From Symsagittifera roscoffensis (lineage: Eukaryota; Xenacoelomorpha; Acoela; Convolutidae): 64,000 bases of DNA. How positions within the stretch are numbered: the first letter of the stretch is position 1; each line of letters begins with the position of its first letter. The position numbers and the translations under genes are program-made. Below are positions 1 to 11,400 of this stretch, in pieces. The notes below the pieces were generated by a model. The model did no database searches, was not told the DNA's origin, and worked only from the letters and a program-made list of their open reading frames with translations. Location: assembly GCF_963678635.1 (NCBI RefSeq), contig NC_087071.1, positions 18,101,613 to 18,165,612 on the forward strand, read 5' to 3'.

Positions 1-886
1 AGTAAAAAATGCGTATCATGCGTACAATAAAAAAGGTATCATGCGTACATTTTACAATAGGGCAAATAAGCAGAAAAATCATAAGCAGGAAATTTTTTTG
101 AAACGGAATTTTTCCCCTTTTAAAAAAACTCCTGTTAGATTCGAGCCCAAGACCTTTGCAGTCGCAGGCGTATTCGTTCCTTTAGGACCGAGCGTGCTGG
201 AGACGCGAAGAAAATTGTAATTATTATGAGCTGAGCCTAAATTCGTCATTTCTAGTTCGACCATTCTGTGAACACAGTTATTCACGGGAAAAAAATTTAG
301 TACCCGATTGCAATACTCCTGCTTATCGCAAGGTCAATAAATTGACACCACTTGCAGTAAATTTTTAAGGGTAGAAGACAGACAATAAAAGGAGATAAAT
401 TGGATGGTAGGAGGGCCGAGAACCTTTGATGTTTGACACTTTTTCATGAAATTAACCCAGTTGCAGAAAACAGGGTGACTAGATAAAAAGTAGTAAGCAA
501 ATAGTACACTGTGATTGGGAGGTTGACATCCAAGGAGGACCATTGGCTATAAATCATTATGGTCACCATGTATTAATTGATCAGCAATAGTCACCATGCA
601 ATTATCCTAATTTTCACCAAGTATTATTTTATAACTAAGAGTCCTCATGTAGAATGCCGGTATTCCTCATGAACGTTGTGGTAACGAGTTTCGGTGCGGA
701 AAAAGATTTCCTATATGGTTCCTCAAGTCAGGTGCGACAAAACATGAACTGAAGGTCAGTTGTGACCTAAAAAATCGAAATTATCAATAAAAAATTTTCA
801 AAAAAAAATCAGCCATCAAAAAACTTCTTCGCAAACAACTTTTTCACATTCTCTCGGCTTTCCTTTCTTTCAATAAAGCAACATTT
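1..886 (+). repeat. Left copy of an 886-bp segmental duplication flanking satellite DNA
   Basis: Bases 1-886 reappear at 7526-8411 with a constant offset of 7525 and only a handful of substitutions (for example near 487 and in the A/T-rich stretch around 828-885). Both copies run into the 166-bp satellite at the same point. No coding exon is convincing here; the short ORFs are the same in both copies and have no recognisable domain. The left edge is cut by the window, so the duplicated unit may be longer. Confidence 0.95.
129..202 (-). repeat. tRNA-like sequence (degenerate, left copy)
   Basis: On the minus strand this 74-nt stretch has a B-box-like GGGCTCGAATC, an anticodon-loop-like CTGCAAA, and complementary ends (CTCC at the 5' side, GGAG at the 3' side). 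Pairing in the rest of the acceptor stem is poor, so this looks like a tRNA-derived relic or SINE head rather than a working tRNA gene. The second copy is at 7654-7727. Confidence 0.3.
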
Positions 887-3800
887 ATTGAAGAATAAAC
901 AAGAATTTCAAGCAAGTCATAGAACTGATGACATGCGCCCCAATGCAAGACTCAGAATCAACCAGGATCGGTTCTTTTTCTATTTATATAGCATATTTAA
1001 TTGCACTAACTTCGCTTTTGATGCTTCTGATATTGTACACATAGAAGATCATATCAAAGGAAAAACGAGAATTTGGATTAAGTCATAGAACTGATGACAT
1101 GCGCCCCAATGCAAGACTCAGAATCAACCAGGATCGGTTCTTTTTCTATTTATATAGCATATTTAATTGCACTAACTTCGCTTTTGATGCTTCTGATATT
1201 GTACACATAGAAGATCATATCAAAGGAAAAACGAGAATTTGGATCAAGTCATAGAACTGATGACATGCGCCCCAATGCAAGACTCAGAATCAACCAGGAT
1301 CGGTTCTTTTTCTATTTATATAGCATATTTAATTGCACTAACTTCGCTTTTGATGCTTCTGATATTGTACACATAGAAGATCAAATCAAAGGAAAAACGA
1401 GAAGTTGGATCAAGTCATAGAACTGATGACATGCGCCCCAATGCAAGACTCAGAATCAACCAGGATCGGTTCTTTTTCTAATTATATAGCATATTTAATT
1501 GCACTAACTTCGCTTTTGAGGCTTCTGATATTGTACACATAGAAGATCAAATCAAAGGAAAAACGAGAATTTGGATCAAGTCATAGAACTGATGACATGC
1601 GCCCCAATGCAAGACTCAGAATCAACCAGGATCGGTTCTTTTTCTAATTATATAGCATATTTAATTGCACTAACTTCGCTTTTGAGGCTTCTGATATTGT
1701 ACACATAGAAGATCATATCAAAGGAAAAACGAGAATTTGGATCAAGTCATAGAACTGATGACATGCGCCCCAATGCAAGATTCAGAATCAACCAGGATCG
1801 GTTCTTTTTCTATTTATATAGCATATTTAATTGCACTAACTTCGCTTTTGATGCTTCTGATATTGTACACATAGAAGATCATATCAAAGGAAAAACGAGA
1901 ATTTGGATCAAGTCAGAGAACTGATGACATGCGCCCCAATGCAAGACTCAGAATCAACCAGGATCGGTTCTTTTTCTATTTATATAGCATATTTAATTGC
2001 ACTAACTTCGCTTTTGATGCTTCTGATATTGTACACATAGAAGATCAAATCAAAGGAAAAACGAGAATTTGGATCAAGTCATAGAACTGATGACATGCGC
2101 CCCAATGCAAGACTCAGAATCAACCAGGATCGGTTCTTTTTCTAATTATATAGCATATTTAATTGCACTAACTTCGCTTTTGAGGCTTCTGATATTGTAC
2201 ACATAGAAGATCATATCAAAGGAAAAACGAGAATTTGGATCAAGTCATAGAACTGATGACATGCGCCCCAATGCAAGATTCAGAATCAACCAGGATCGGT
2301 TCTTTTTCTATTTATATAGCATATTTAATTGCACTAACTTCGCTTTTGATGCTTCTGATATTGTACACATAGAAGATCATATCAAAGGAAAAACGAGAAT
2401 TTGGATCAAGTCATAGAACTGATGACATGCGCCCCAATGCAAGATTCAGAATCAACCAGGATCGGTTCTTTTTCTATTTATATAGCATATTTAATTGCAC
2501 TAACTTCGCTTTTGATGCTTCTGATATTGTACACATAGAAGATCAAATCAAAGGAAAAACTAGAATTTGGATCAAGTCATAGAACTGATGACATGCGCCC
2601 CAATGCAAGACTCAGAATCAACCAGGATCGGTTCTTTTTTTATTTATATAGCATATTTAATTGCACTAACTTCGCTTTTGATGCTTCTGATATTGTACAC
2701 ATAGAAGATCATATCAAAGGAAAAACGAGAATTTGGATCAAGTCATAGAACTGATGACATGCGCCCCAATGCAAGACTCAGAATCAACCAGGATCGGTTC
2801 TTTTTCTATTTATATAGCATATTTAATTGCACTAACTTCGCTTTTGATGTTTCTGATATTGTACACATAGAAGATCAAATCAAAGGAAAAACGAGAATTT
2901 GGATCAAGTCATAGAACTGATGACATGCGCCCCAATGCAAGACTCAGAATCAACCAGGATCGGTTCTTTTTTTATTTATATAGCATATTTAATTGCACTA
3001 ACTTCGCTTTTGATGCTTCTGATATTGTACACATAGAAGATCTAACTTCGGTTTTGATGCTTCTGATATTGTACACATATAAGATCAAATCAAAGGAAAA
3101 ACGAGAATTTGGATCAAGTCATAGAACTGATGACATGCGCCCCAATGCAAGACTCAGAATCAACCAGGATCGTTTTTTTTTTATTTATATAGCATATTTA
3201 ATTGCACTAACTTCGCTTTTGATGCTTCTGATATTGTACACATAGAAGATCAAATCAAAGGAAAAACGAGAATTTGGATCAAGTCATAGAACTGATGACA
3301 TGCGCCCCAATGCAAGACTCAGAATCAACCAGGATCGGTTCTTTTTCTATTTATATAGCATATTTAATTGCACTAACTTCGCTTTTGAGGCTTCTGATAT
3401 TGTACACATAGAAGATCAAATCAAAGAAAAAACGAGAATTTGGATCAAGTCATAGAACTGATGACATGCGCCCCAATGCAAGACTCAGAATCAACCAGGA
3501 TCGGTTCTTTTTCTATTTATATAGCATATTTAATTGCCCTAACTTCGCTTTTGAGGCTTCTGATATTGTACACATAGAAAATCATATCAAAGGAAAAACG
3601 AGAATTTGGATCAAGTCATAGAACTGATGACATGCGCCCCAATGCAAGACTCAGAATTAACCAGGATCGGTTCTTTTTCTATTTATATAGCATATTTAAT
3701 TGCACTAACTTCGCTTTTGATGCTTCTGATATTGTACACATAGAAGATCAAATCAAAGGAAAAACGAGAATTTGGATCAAGTCATAGAACTGATGACATG

Positions 3801-4256
3801 CGCCCCAATGCAACACTCAGAATCAACCAGGATCGGTTCTTTTTCTAATTATATAGCATTTTTAATTGCACTAACTTCGCTTTTGAGGCTTCTGATATTG
3901 TACACATAGAAGATCATATCAAAGGAAAAACGAGAATTTGGATCAAGTCATAGAACTGATGACATGCGCCCCAATGCAAGACTCAGAATCAACCAGGATC
4001 GGTTCTTTTTCTATTTATATAGCATATTTAATTGCACTAACTTCGCTTTTGATGCTTCTGATATTGTACACATAGAAGATCATATCAAAGGAAAAACGAG
4101 AATTTGGATCAAGTCATAGAACTGATGACATGCGCCCCAATGCAAGATTCAGAATCAACCAGGATCGGTTCTTTTTCTATTTATATAGCATATTTAATTG
4201 CACTAACTTCGCTTTTGATGCTTCTGATATTGTACACATAGAAGATCATATCAAAG
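887..4256 (+). repeat. Satellite array 1, 166-bp monomer, about 20 copies
   Basis: The motif AGAACTGATGACATGCGCCC recurs every 166 bp from 921. Each monomer also carries CAACCAGGATCGGTTC and GATATTGTACACATAGAAG. Monomers are 95-99% alike and differ at a few diagnostic sites: GATGCTT/GAGGCTT, CTATTTATAT/CTAATTATAT, ATCATATC/ATCAAATC and AAGACTC/AAGATTC. One monomer has a 44-bp internal duplication at 3043-3086. The array begins in a degraded partial unit (about 887-920) and stops abruptly at 4256 inside a monomer. Because 166 is not a multiple of 3, ORFs within it change frame every unit and are not genes. Confidence 0.98.
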
Positions 4257-4373
4257 TTCTACAGTGCTTCATTCGCCGTAATTTCATCAATTTTACCAAA
4301 TCAAATACAAAAAAGAATTTACAAAAAATAACTAGGCTTCAATCTATTAATAACAATTCACTCGACAACATAC
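4257..4373. other. Intronic spacer between satellite array 1 and the SPRY exon
   Basis: This is the start of the minus-strand intron that follows the SPRY exon (donor GTATGT at 4373). It is AT-rich single-copy sequence that meets the truncated satellite monomer at 4256. I see no acceptor plus coding continuation before the satellite. Confidence 0.5.
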
Positions 4374-4608
4374 CTTTCCAGATACAAGTCCATGTGTGGC
4401 CCTAATGCCTCCCCACAAATTCTGGAACCCTTTCGATCCCAAATCATAAGCTGACAATCCGTTATTCGACACTGTCACGTACAAGTCACAGTTGAACGGG
4501 TCCAGGTACACGCCAGTATTGAGTGCCTGGATTTCTTGGTTCTGATTGGCCTGGTTGTGATTCTTGGTGGTGGTCAATGACAATCTACTGTGGACGTTCG
4601 ATTTACCT
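4374..4608 (-). CDS. Exon: start of the hnRNP U-type SPRY domain
   Basis: Acceptor TTTATTTCAG|A (AG at 4610-4609) and donor GGAAAG|GTATGT (GT at 4373-4372) are both strong. The exon completes a GG|A glycine codon left by the previous exon (phase 2) and ends in phase 0. Its last residues, SGKVCC, match the point in the SPRY fold where the family continues with a long beta-rich segment, so at least one more exon is expected downstream. Confidence 0.85.
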
Positions 4609-6336
4609 CTGAAATAAATTGAGTAAACTTCATAATGTCAGAATAAAACAGCCTACAACAGACAGGATTATCCAATCACAAGATTATCCTGCAGTTAGTA
4701 CAGGATGATCCAATCATAGTGATCATTGAATGAAAAACGATGAAAAAGTTCAAATATCTTTAATGAACACCACTTCTCAAATAGTTGCTTTGGTAAATCA
4801 CAGAGATGAGCTTCACACCACTTTCGATACATTAAACACAGCATGGCAATCTAGCCGACAGAAAAAAGTACTACAAAAACTTTCTATTCTATGTTTGATG
4901 TATCGCAAGTGATGCGAAGCTCCACTTCGCATGTGATCTACTAAGGCAACTAATTTACGAGAGGACAGGAGCTTGTTTTAACAGTTGAAACAGTGAAAAT
5001 ACTTAAAATGGTGCAGCTTGCAATTCTTATTACCCAAACGTAGCTTAGAAACACCATACGGCGTCATCAGGGAGGCTTTACAAGAAAGCTATTTCATTTT
5101 TGCTATTTTGACAGAACACGTTAATTACAGTATTTATGTTTAGTCCAAAATTATACATTTGTTATCATTTTAAATTTTAATCGGTTTACAAGGATTAAAT
5201 TAGAAATAGTCGTGAATCGATTCCTGGGGCAAACGACAAATAAATCATAATTTGAAGCATAATTTTCAGAAAAACGTACCCTTGGCTGAAATCAGAAACA
5301 CCTGTCGACATTCCTGTCACACTTCCAGAGTTACACCCAGAGTCACTAGAACTATCTCGGCCAAACCTCTGACCAAATCCCGACGTAGAACAACTGCTCA
5401 CGCTTCCCATCGAATCTCTTCTATAGGAACTACTATTTGTGCTTCTATCATAAGCATCATCGTTATTTCGACGCATTCCCGAATCTTCGGTATTTTTGAA
5501 CCTGTCCAAATCGAAAAATGAATCGCCACTGCTTTGATATTGATGATGCTGGTATCGATTTTGGATTTTGTCGAACAATTTCTGGAAGTTTTCTGAAGCT
5601 GCGCGATTATTTTGATTTTGGCTGGCAATATCAACATCATTTCGCGCATGAAATGTAGTTGAATTATTTCCACTCCAACTTTGAGAATCGCGCTGATTTA
5701 CACTTGAATTTCTTACACCTGTAGTTATATTTTGGGAATCATTGTTATTTCCACTTGATTTGGAAAAACTACCCAAATTCGACTGAAACGGAGGTTTTGT
5801 AGGTACTACCACTTGTGGGGCTTCTGGTTTACCGATTCCATGCTTAACCTGGTTATGATTGTAATTATAATTATAACTTCCACTATCGGCATGGTTATAA
5901 TTATCTGAATGTGCATTGAAATATCTATCAGATGAGTTTCCTGAGTTTGAAGGCTGCGTTAAACTATTATCTGAAGGCAGTGCAAAAAATCCGCCACTCG
6001 GAGATTGGTTCAAATTTCTTCCAGCGGGCTCCGTGAAGCTATTTAAATCTGTTCTTCCGTAATTTTCAATCTCTGGTTGCCTCATTTTTGCCGAATCGAG
6101 AAAAGGTCCAGAAGAAGAGTTAGCAAATGAGTTTCCGGGAGATGGAAGCAGATTTCTCTCACTTTGATATACGTCTTCGCTGAAACTCGAAGACTGAAAT
6201 GAGCTTTCAGGTGTTTCCTTTCGGTTCGCGAAAGGGGGTGCAGAAAAGCGCTGCGGAATCATTGTGGTACCTGAAAACTTAGGGATCTCTTTTTGTTTCT
6301 TTTTTGGATACTCATCATACCCAAATACTTCCACAG
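4374..6336 (-). CDS. hnRNP U-like SPRY-domain protein (partial gene, two exons)
   Basis: Two minus-strand exons join in frame: 5280-6336 and 4374-4608. The first encodes about 350 residues very rich in Asn, Ser, Gln and Gly, with a basic KKKQK near its start and an Arg/Ser-rich end. The second encodes the beginning of a SPRY domain of the hnRNP U type: key pieces are FNCDLYVTV, GLSAYDL, GFQNLWGGIRATHG and SGKVCC. In that family SPRY is followed by a P-loop kinase-like domain and an RGG tail; none of these is visible here. The upstream SAP domain typical of the family is also not seen. The gene is therefore partial: upstream exons would lie right of 6.34 kb and downstream exons left of satellite array 1. 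Alternatively the gene is truncated. An RNA-binding nuclear role is inferred from the family only. Confidence 0.75.
5280..6336 (-). CDS. Exon: Asn/Ser-rich N-terminal region of the hnRNP U-like gene
   Basis: An open frame of about 350 codons runs to a donor GG|GTACGT (GT at 5279-5278). After the donor the frame degenerates into hydrophobic read-through. The 5' boundary is uncertain: a TGA lies just upstream, so either an acceptor TGAG|CT at 6337 joins an earlier exon in phase 1, or translation starts at the in-frame ATG at 6262. Composition is low-complexity (NYNYNHN, SSGNNN, SGNSS), which suggests an intrinsically disordered segment. Confidence 0.7.
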
Positions 6337-6377
6337 CTCAGGGGCGAGTCTTAGAGACGAAAGAGTTTCAAAAATTT

Positions 6378-6590
6378 TGTCCGTCTTTTTATTTTTTCTT
6401 AGATTGAACAAACCAATGTTCCGAGCTCTCCAAAATCACCATAAAATTTGTCGGTCTTTTTATTTTTTCTCAGATTGAACAAACCAAGGTTCCGAGCTCT
6501 CCAAAATCACTATAAATTTTGTTTGCCTTTATATTTTTCTTAGATTGAACAAAGTAATGTTCCGAGCTCTCCAAACTCACTATAAAGTCA
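6378..6590. repeat. 70-bp tandem repeat, three copies
   Basis: AGATTGAACAAA recurs at 6402, 6472 and 6542, exactly 70 bp apart, each copy followed by GTTCCGAGCTCTCCAAA. The three units are about 90% alike. They lie immediately upstream (minus-strand sense) of the Asn/Ser-rich exon, in its intron or promoter region. Confidence 0.9.
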
Positions 6591-7481
6591 CAAAAATTTT
6601 ATGAAGCGTAAACACATTTTTTAAAACTAGGCCGAAATTTTGCAGCCTTTTGGGCGCGTGCTCACTCTCAAATTATACACAGCGGCGAAGCTGAGCTTCT
6701 CACCACTTGCGATACGAAACAAGGAAAGCATCTAAGCCGAAAAGACAAAACCGAAAACGACAAACAAATTACATCTATCCAAAAGTAATAAGGCAAGTTT
6801 TGAGACCAAAACATGCCAAGACAACAGAATGTCAGCTTATCATCGGAAGAATATGTACCAACCGGTAACAAAGCAGAAAATACCTTAGTAGAAACCATTT
6901 AAGCCAAAAAAATCAAAAGATCAACAAACTAACGACTAAAAAAATAACAAGCCCCAGTCACCCTCAAAACACACAACGTACACAAACCTTTTGTTTGCTC
7001 GTCAAATGAAACAATTTGGGGCCACTAAGCCTATATAACATAGGCCGAAAACTATCAGGCAGAAAAAAATTAAAAAGCCGAAAAAAGTTCAAAAAATACG
7101 AATAATAAAAACTTCCCTCACCTTCAAAACACACGCACATACAAACTAAATTCGCTCGTCGAAAGACGCAATATAGGGCAATGAAGCCGATTTTATTTAG
7201 GCGGAAACCTATCAAAAGGAACAAAAAGGAAAAGAAAAAAAGCGAAAAAAAATTCTTGTCATGACAAACTATAATTTGTGCTAACCAGCGGGGAGCAAAA
7301 AAATCATGTTTCCATAGAAATAACTCAAAAATAAGTCATTAAGCCAATAAAACAAGAAGCCAAGAAACCATTTGAGCAGAACAACGTTTTTGAGTGGAAA
7401 AACAAAAAAATATACTAAGAGTCAAAGTTAGTATAAAAGCAAATAGCTGAAAAAAGTGAAATCACTAAAAACAACTACAAG
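6591..7481. other. AT-rich spacer, no gene seen
   Basis: Several short minus-strand ORFs exist, but none has splice signals, domain features or biased codon use that I would trust. It could hold 5' exons or the promoter of the hnRNP U-like gene, but I cannot point to one. Confidence 0.5.
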
Positions 7482-7580
7482 GTATCATGCGTACAGTAAA
7501 AAGGTGAAAAAAGTATCATGCGTACAGTAAAAAATGCGTATCATGCGTACAATAAAAAAGGTATCATGCGTACATTTTAC
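7482..7580. repeat. Short imperfect tandem repeat built on GTATCATGCGTAC
   Basis: The 13-mer GTATCATGCGTAC occurs four times in about 100 bp, separated by A-rich spacers. It sits at the left border of the second segmental-duplication copy. The left copy at 1-50 shows the last two of these units before the window edge. Confidence 0.85.
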
Positions 7581-8411
7581 AATAGGGCAAATAAGCAGAA
7601 AAATCATAAGCAGGAAATTTTTTTGAAACGGAATTTTTCCCCTTTTAAAAAAACTCCTGTTAGATTCGAGCCCAAGACCTTTGCAGTCGCAGGCGTATTC
7701 GTTCCTTTAGGACCGAGCGTGCTGGAGACGCGAAGAAAATTGTAATTATTATGAGCTGAGCCTAAATTCGTCATTTCTAGTTCGACCATTCTGTGAACAC
7801 AGTTATTCACGGGAAAAAAATTTAGTACCCGATTGCAATACTCCTGCTTATCGCAAGGTCAATAAATTGACACCACTTGCAGTAAATTTTTAAGGGTAGA
7901 AGACAGACAATAAAAGGAGATAAATTGGATGGTAGGAGGGCCGAGAACCTTTGATGTTTGACACTTTTTCATGAAATTAACCCAGTTGCAGAAAACAGGG
8001 TGACTAGATAAATAGTAGTAAGCAAATAGTACACTGTGATTGGGAGGTTGACATCCAAGGAGGACCATTGGCTATAAATCATTATGGTCACCATGTATTA
8101 ATTGATCAGCAATAGTCACCATGCAATTATCCTAATTTTCACCAAGTATTATTTTATAACTAAGAGTCCTCATGTAGAATGCCGGTATTCCTCATGAACG
8201 TTGTGGTAACGAGTTTCGGTGCGGAAAAAGATTTCCTATATGGTTCCTCAAGTCAGGTGCGACAAAACATGAACTGAAGGTCAGTTGTGACCTAAAAAAT
8301 CGAAATTATCAATAAAAAATTTTCAAAAAAAAATCAGCCATCAAAAAACTTTTTCACAAACAAATTTTTCACATTCTCTCGGCTTTCCTTTCTTTCAATA
8401 CAGCAACATTT
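7526..8411 (+). repeat. Right copy of the 886-bp segmental duplication
   Basis: This matches 1-886 nearly base for base and again ends at the beginning of a satellite array. The tRNA-like relic is at 7654-7727. Divergence of roughly 1% or less indicates a recent duplication or ongoing conversion between the two copies. Confidence 0.95.
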
Positions 8412-11400
8412 ATTGAAGAATAAACAAGAATTTCAAGCAAGTCATAGAACTGATGACATGCGCCCCAATGCAAGACTCAGAATCAACCAGGATCGGTTCT
8501 TTTTCTATTTATATAGCATATTTAATTGCACTAACTTCGATTTTGATGCTTCTGATATTGTACACATAGAAGATCATATCAAAGGAAAAACGAGAATTTG
8601 GATCAAGTCATAGAACTGATGACATGCGCCCCAATGCAAGACTCAGAATCAACCAGGATCGGTTCTTTTTCTATTTATATAGCATATTTAATTGCACTAA
8701 CTTCGCTTTTGATGCTTCTGATATTGTACACATAGAAGATCATATCAAAGGAAAAACGAGAATTTGGATCAAGTCATAGAACTGATGACATGCGCCCCAA
8801 TGCAAGACTCAGAATCAACCAGGATCGGTTCTTTTTCTATTTATATAGCATATTTAATTGCACTAACTTCGCTTTTGATGCTTCTGATATTGTACACATA
8901 GAAGATCAAATCAAAGGAAAAACGAGAATTTGGATCAAGTCATAGAACTGATGACATGCGCCCCAATGCAAGACTCAGAATCAACCAGGATCGGTTCTTT
9001 TTCTAATTATATAGCATATTTAATTGCACTAACTTCGCTTTTGAGGCTTCTGATATTGTACACATAGAAGATCATATCAAAGGAAAAACGAGAATTTGGA
9101 TCAAGTCATAGAACTCATGACATGCGCCCCAATGCAAGACTCAGAATCAACCAGGATCGGTTCTTTTTCTATTTATATAGCATATTTAATTGCACTAACT
9201 TCGCTTTTGATGCTTCTGATATTGTACACATAGAAGATCATATCAAAGGAAAAACGAGAATTTGGATCAAGTCATAGAACTGATGACATGCGCCCCAATG
9301 CAAGATTCAGAATCAACCAGGATCGGTTCTTTTTCTATTTATATAGCATATTTAATTGCACTAACTTCGCTTTTGATGCTTCTGATATTGTACACATAGA
9401 AGATCAAATCAAAGGAAAAACTAGAATTTGGATCAAGTCATAGAACTGATGACATGCGCCCCAATGCAAGACTCAGAATCAAACAGGATCGGTTCTTTTT
9501 TTATTTATATAGCATATTGAATTGCACTAACTTCGCTTTTGATGCTTCTGATATTGTACACATAGAAGATCATATCAAAGGAAAAACGAGAATTTGGATC
9601 AAGTCATAGAACTGATGACATGCGCCCCAATGCAAGACTCAGAATCAACCAGGATCGGTTCTTTTTCTATTTATATAGCATATTTAATTGCACTAACTTC
9701 GCTTTTGATGTTTCTGATATTGTACACACAGAAGATCAAATCAAAGGAAAAACGAGAATTTGGATCAAGTCATAGAACTGATGACATGCGCCCCAATGCA
9801 AGACTCAGAATCAACCAGGATCGGTTCTTTTTTTTATTTATATAGCATATTTAATTGCACTAACTTCGCTTTTGATGCTTCTGATATTGTACACATAGAA
9901 GATCTAACTTCGGTTTTGATGCTTCTGATATTGTACACATATAAGATCAAATCAAAGGAAAAACGAGAATTTGGATCAAATCATAGAACTGATGACATGA
10001 GCCCCAATGCAAGACTCAGAATCAACCAGGATCGGTTCTTTTTCTATTTATATAGCATATTTAATTGCACTAACTTCGCTTTTGAGGCTTCTGATATTGT
10101 ACACATAGAAGATCAAATCAAAGGAAAAACGAGAATTTGGATCAAATCATAGAACTGATGACATGCGCCCCAATGCAAGACTCAGAATCAACCAGGATCG
10201 GTTCTTTTTCTATTTATATAGCATATTTAATTGCACTAACTTCGCTTTTGAGGCTTCTGATATTGTACACATAGAAGATCAAATCAAAGGAAAAACGAGA
10301 ATTTGGATCAAGTCATAGAACTGATGACATGCGCCCCAATGCAAGACTCAGAATCAACCAGGATCGGTTCTTTTTCTATTTATATAGCATATTTAATTGC
10401 CCTAACTTCGCTTTTGAGGCTTCTGATATTGTACACATAGAAAATCATATCAAAGGAAAAACGAGAATTTGGATCAAGTCATAGAACTGATGACATGCGC
10501 CCCAATGCAAGACTCAGAATTAACCAGGATCGGTTCTTTTTCTATTTATATAGCATATTTAATTGCACTAACTTCGCTTTTGATGCTTCTGATATTGTAC
10601 ACATAGAAGATCAAATCAAAGGAAAAACGAGAATTTGGATCAAGTCATAGAACTGATGACATGCGCCCCAATGCAACAATCAGAATCAACCAGGATCGGT
10701 TCTTTTTCTAATTATATAGCATTTTTAATTGCACTAACTTCGCTTTTGAGGCTTCTGATATTGTACACATAGAAGATCATATCAAAGGAAAAACGAGAAT
10801 TTGGATCAAGTCATAGAACTGATGACATGCGCCCCAATGCAAGACTCAGAATCAACCAGGATCGGTTCTTTTTCTACTTATATAGCATATTTAATTGCAC
10901 TAACTTCGCTTTTGATGCTTCTGATATTGTACACATAGAAGATCATATCAAAGGAAAAACGAGAATTTGGATCAAGTCATAGAACTGATGACATGCGCCC
11001 CAATGCAAGATTCAGAATCAACCAGGATCGGTTCTTTTTCTATTTATATAGCATATTTAATTGCACTAACTTCGCTTTTGATGCTTCTGATATTGTACAC
11101 ATAGAAGATCAAATCAAAGGAAAAACGAGAATTTGGATCAAGTCATAGAACTGATGACATGCGCCCCAATGCAAGACTCAGAATCAACCAGGATCGGTCC
11201 TTTTTTTATTTATATAGCATATTTAATTGCACTAACTTCGCTTTTGATGCTTCTGATATTGTACACATAGAAGATCATATCAAAGGAAAAACGAGAATTT
11301 GGATCAAGTCATAGAACTGATGACATGCGCCCCAATGCAAGACTCAGAATCAACCAGGATCGGTTCTTTTTCTATTTATATAACATATTTAATTGCACTA

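Noticed and set aside
129-202. Functional tRNA gene
   Set aside because: B-box and anticodon-loop-like sequence are present, but the acceptor and D stems do not pair well and it lies in a duplicated repeat.
921-4256. Hammerhead ribozyme suggested by CTGATGA in every satellite monomer
   Set aside because: No GAAA follows at a suitable distance with a pairing stem II, and the CTGATGA lies within a small GTCAT/ATGAC palindrome instead. The opposite strand has no CTGANGA core.
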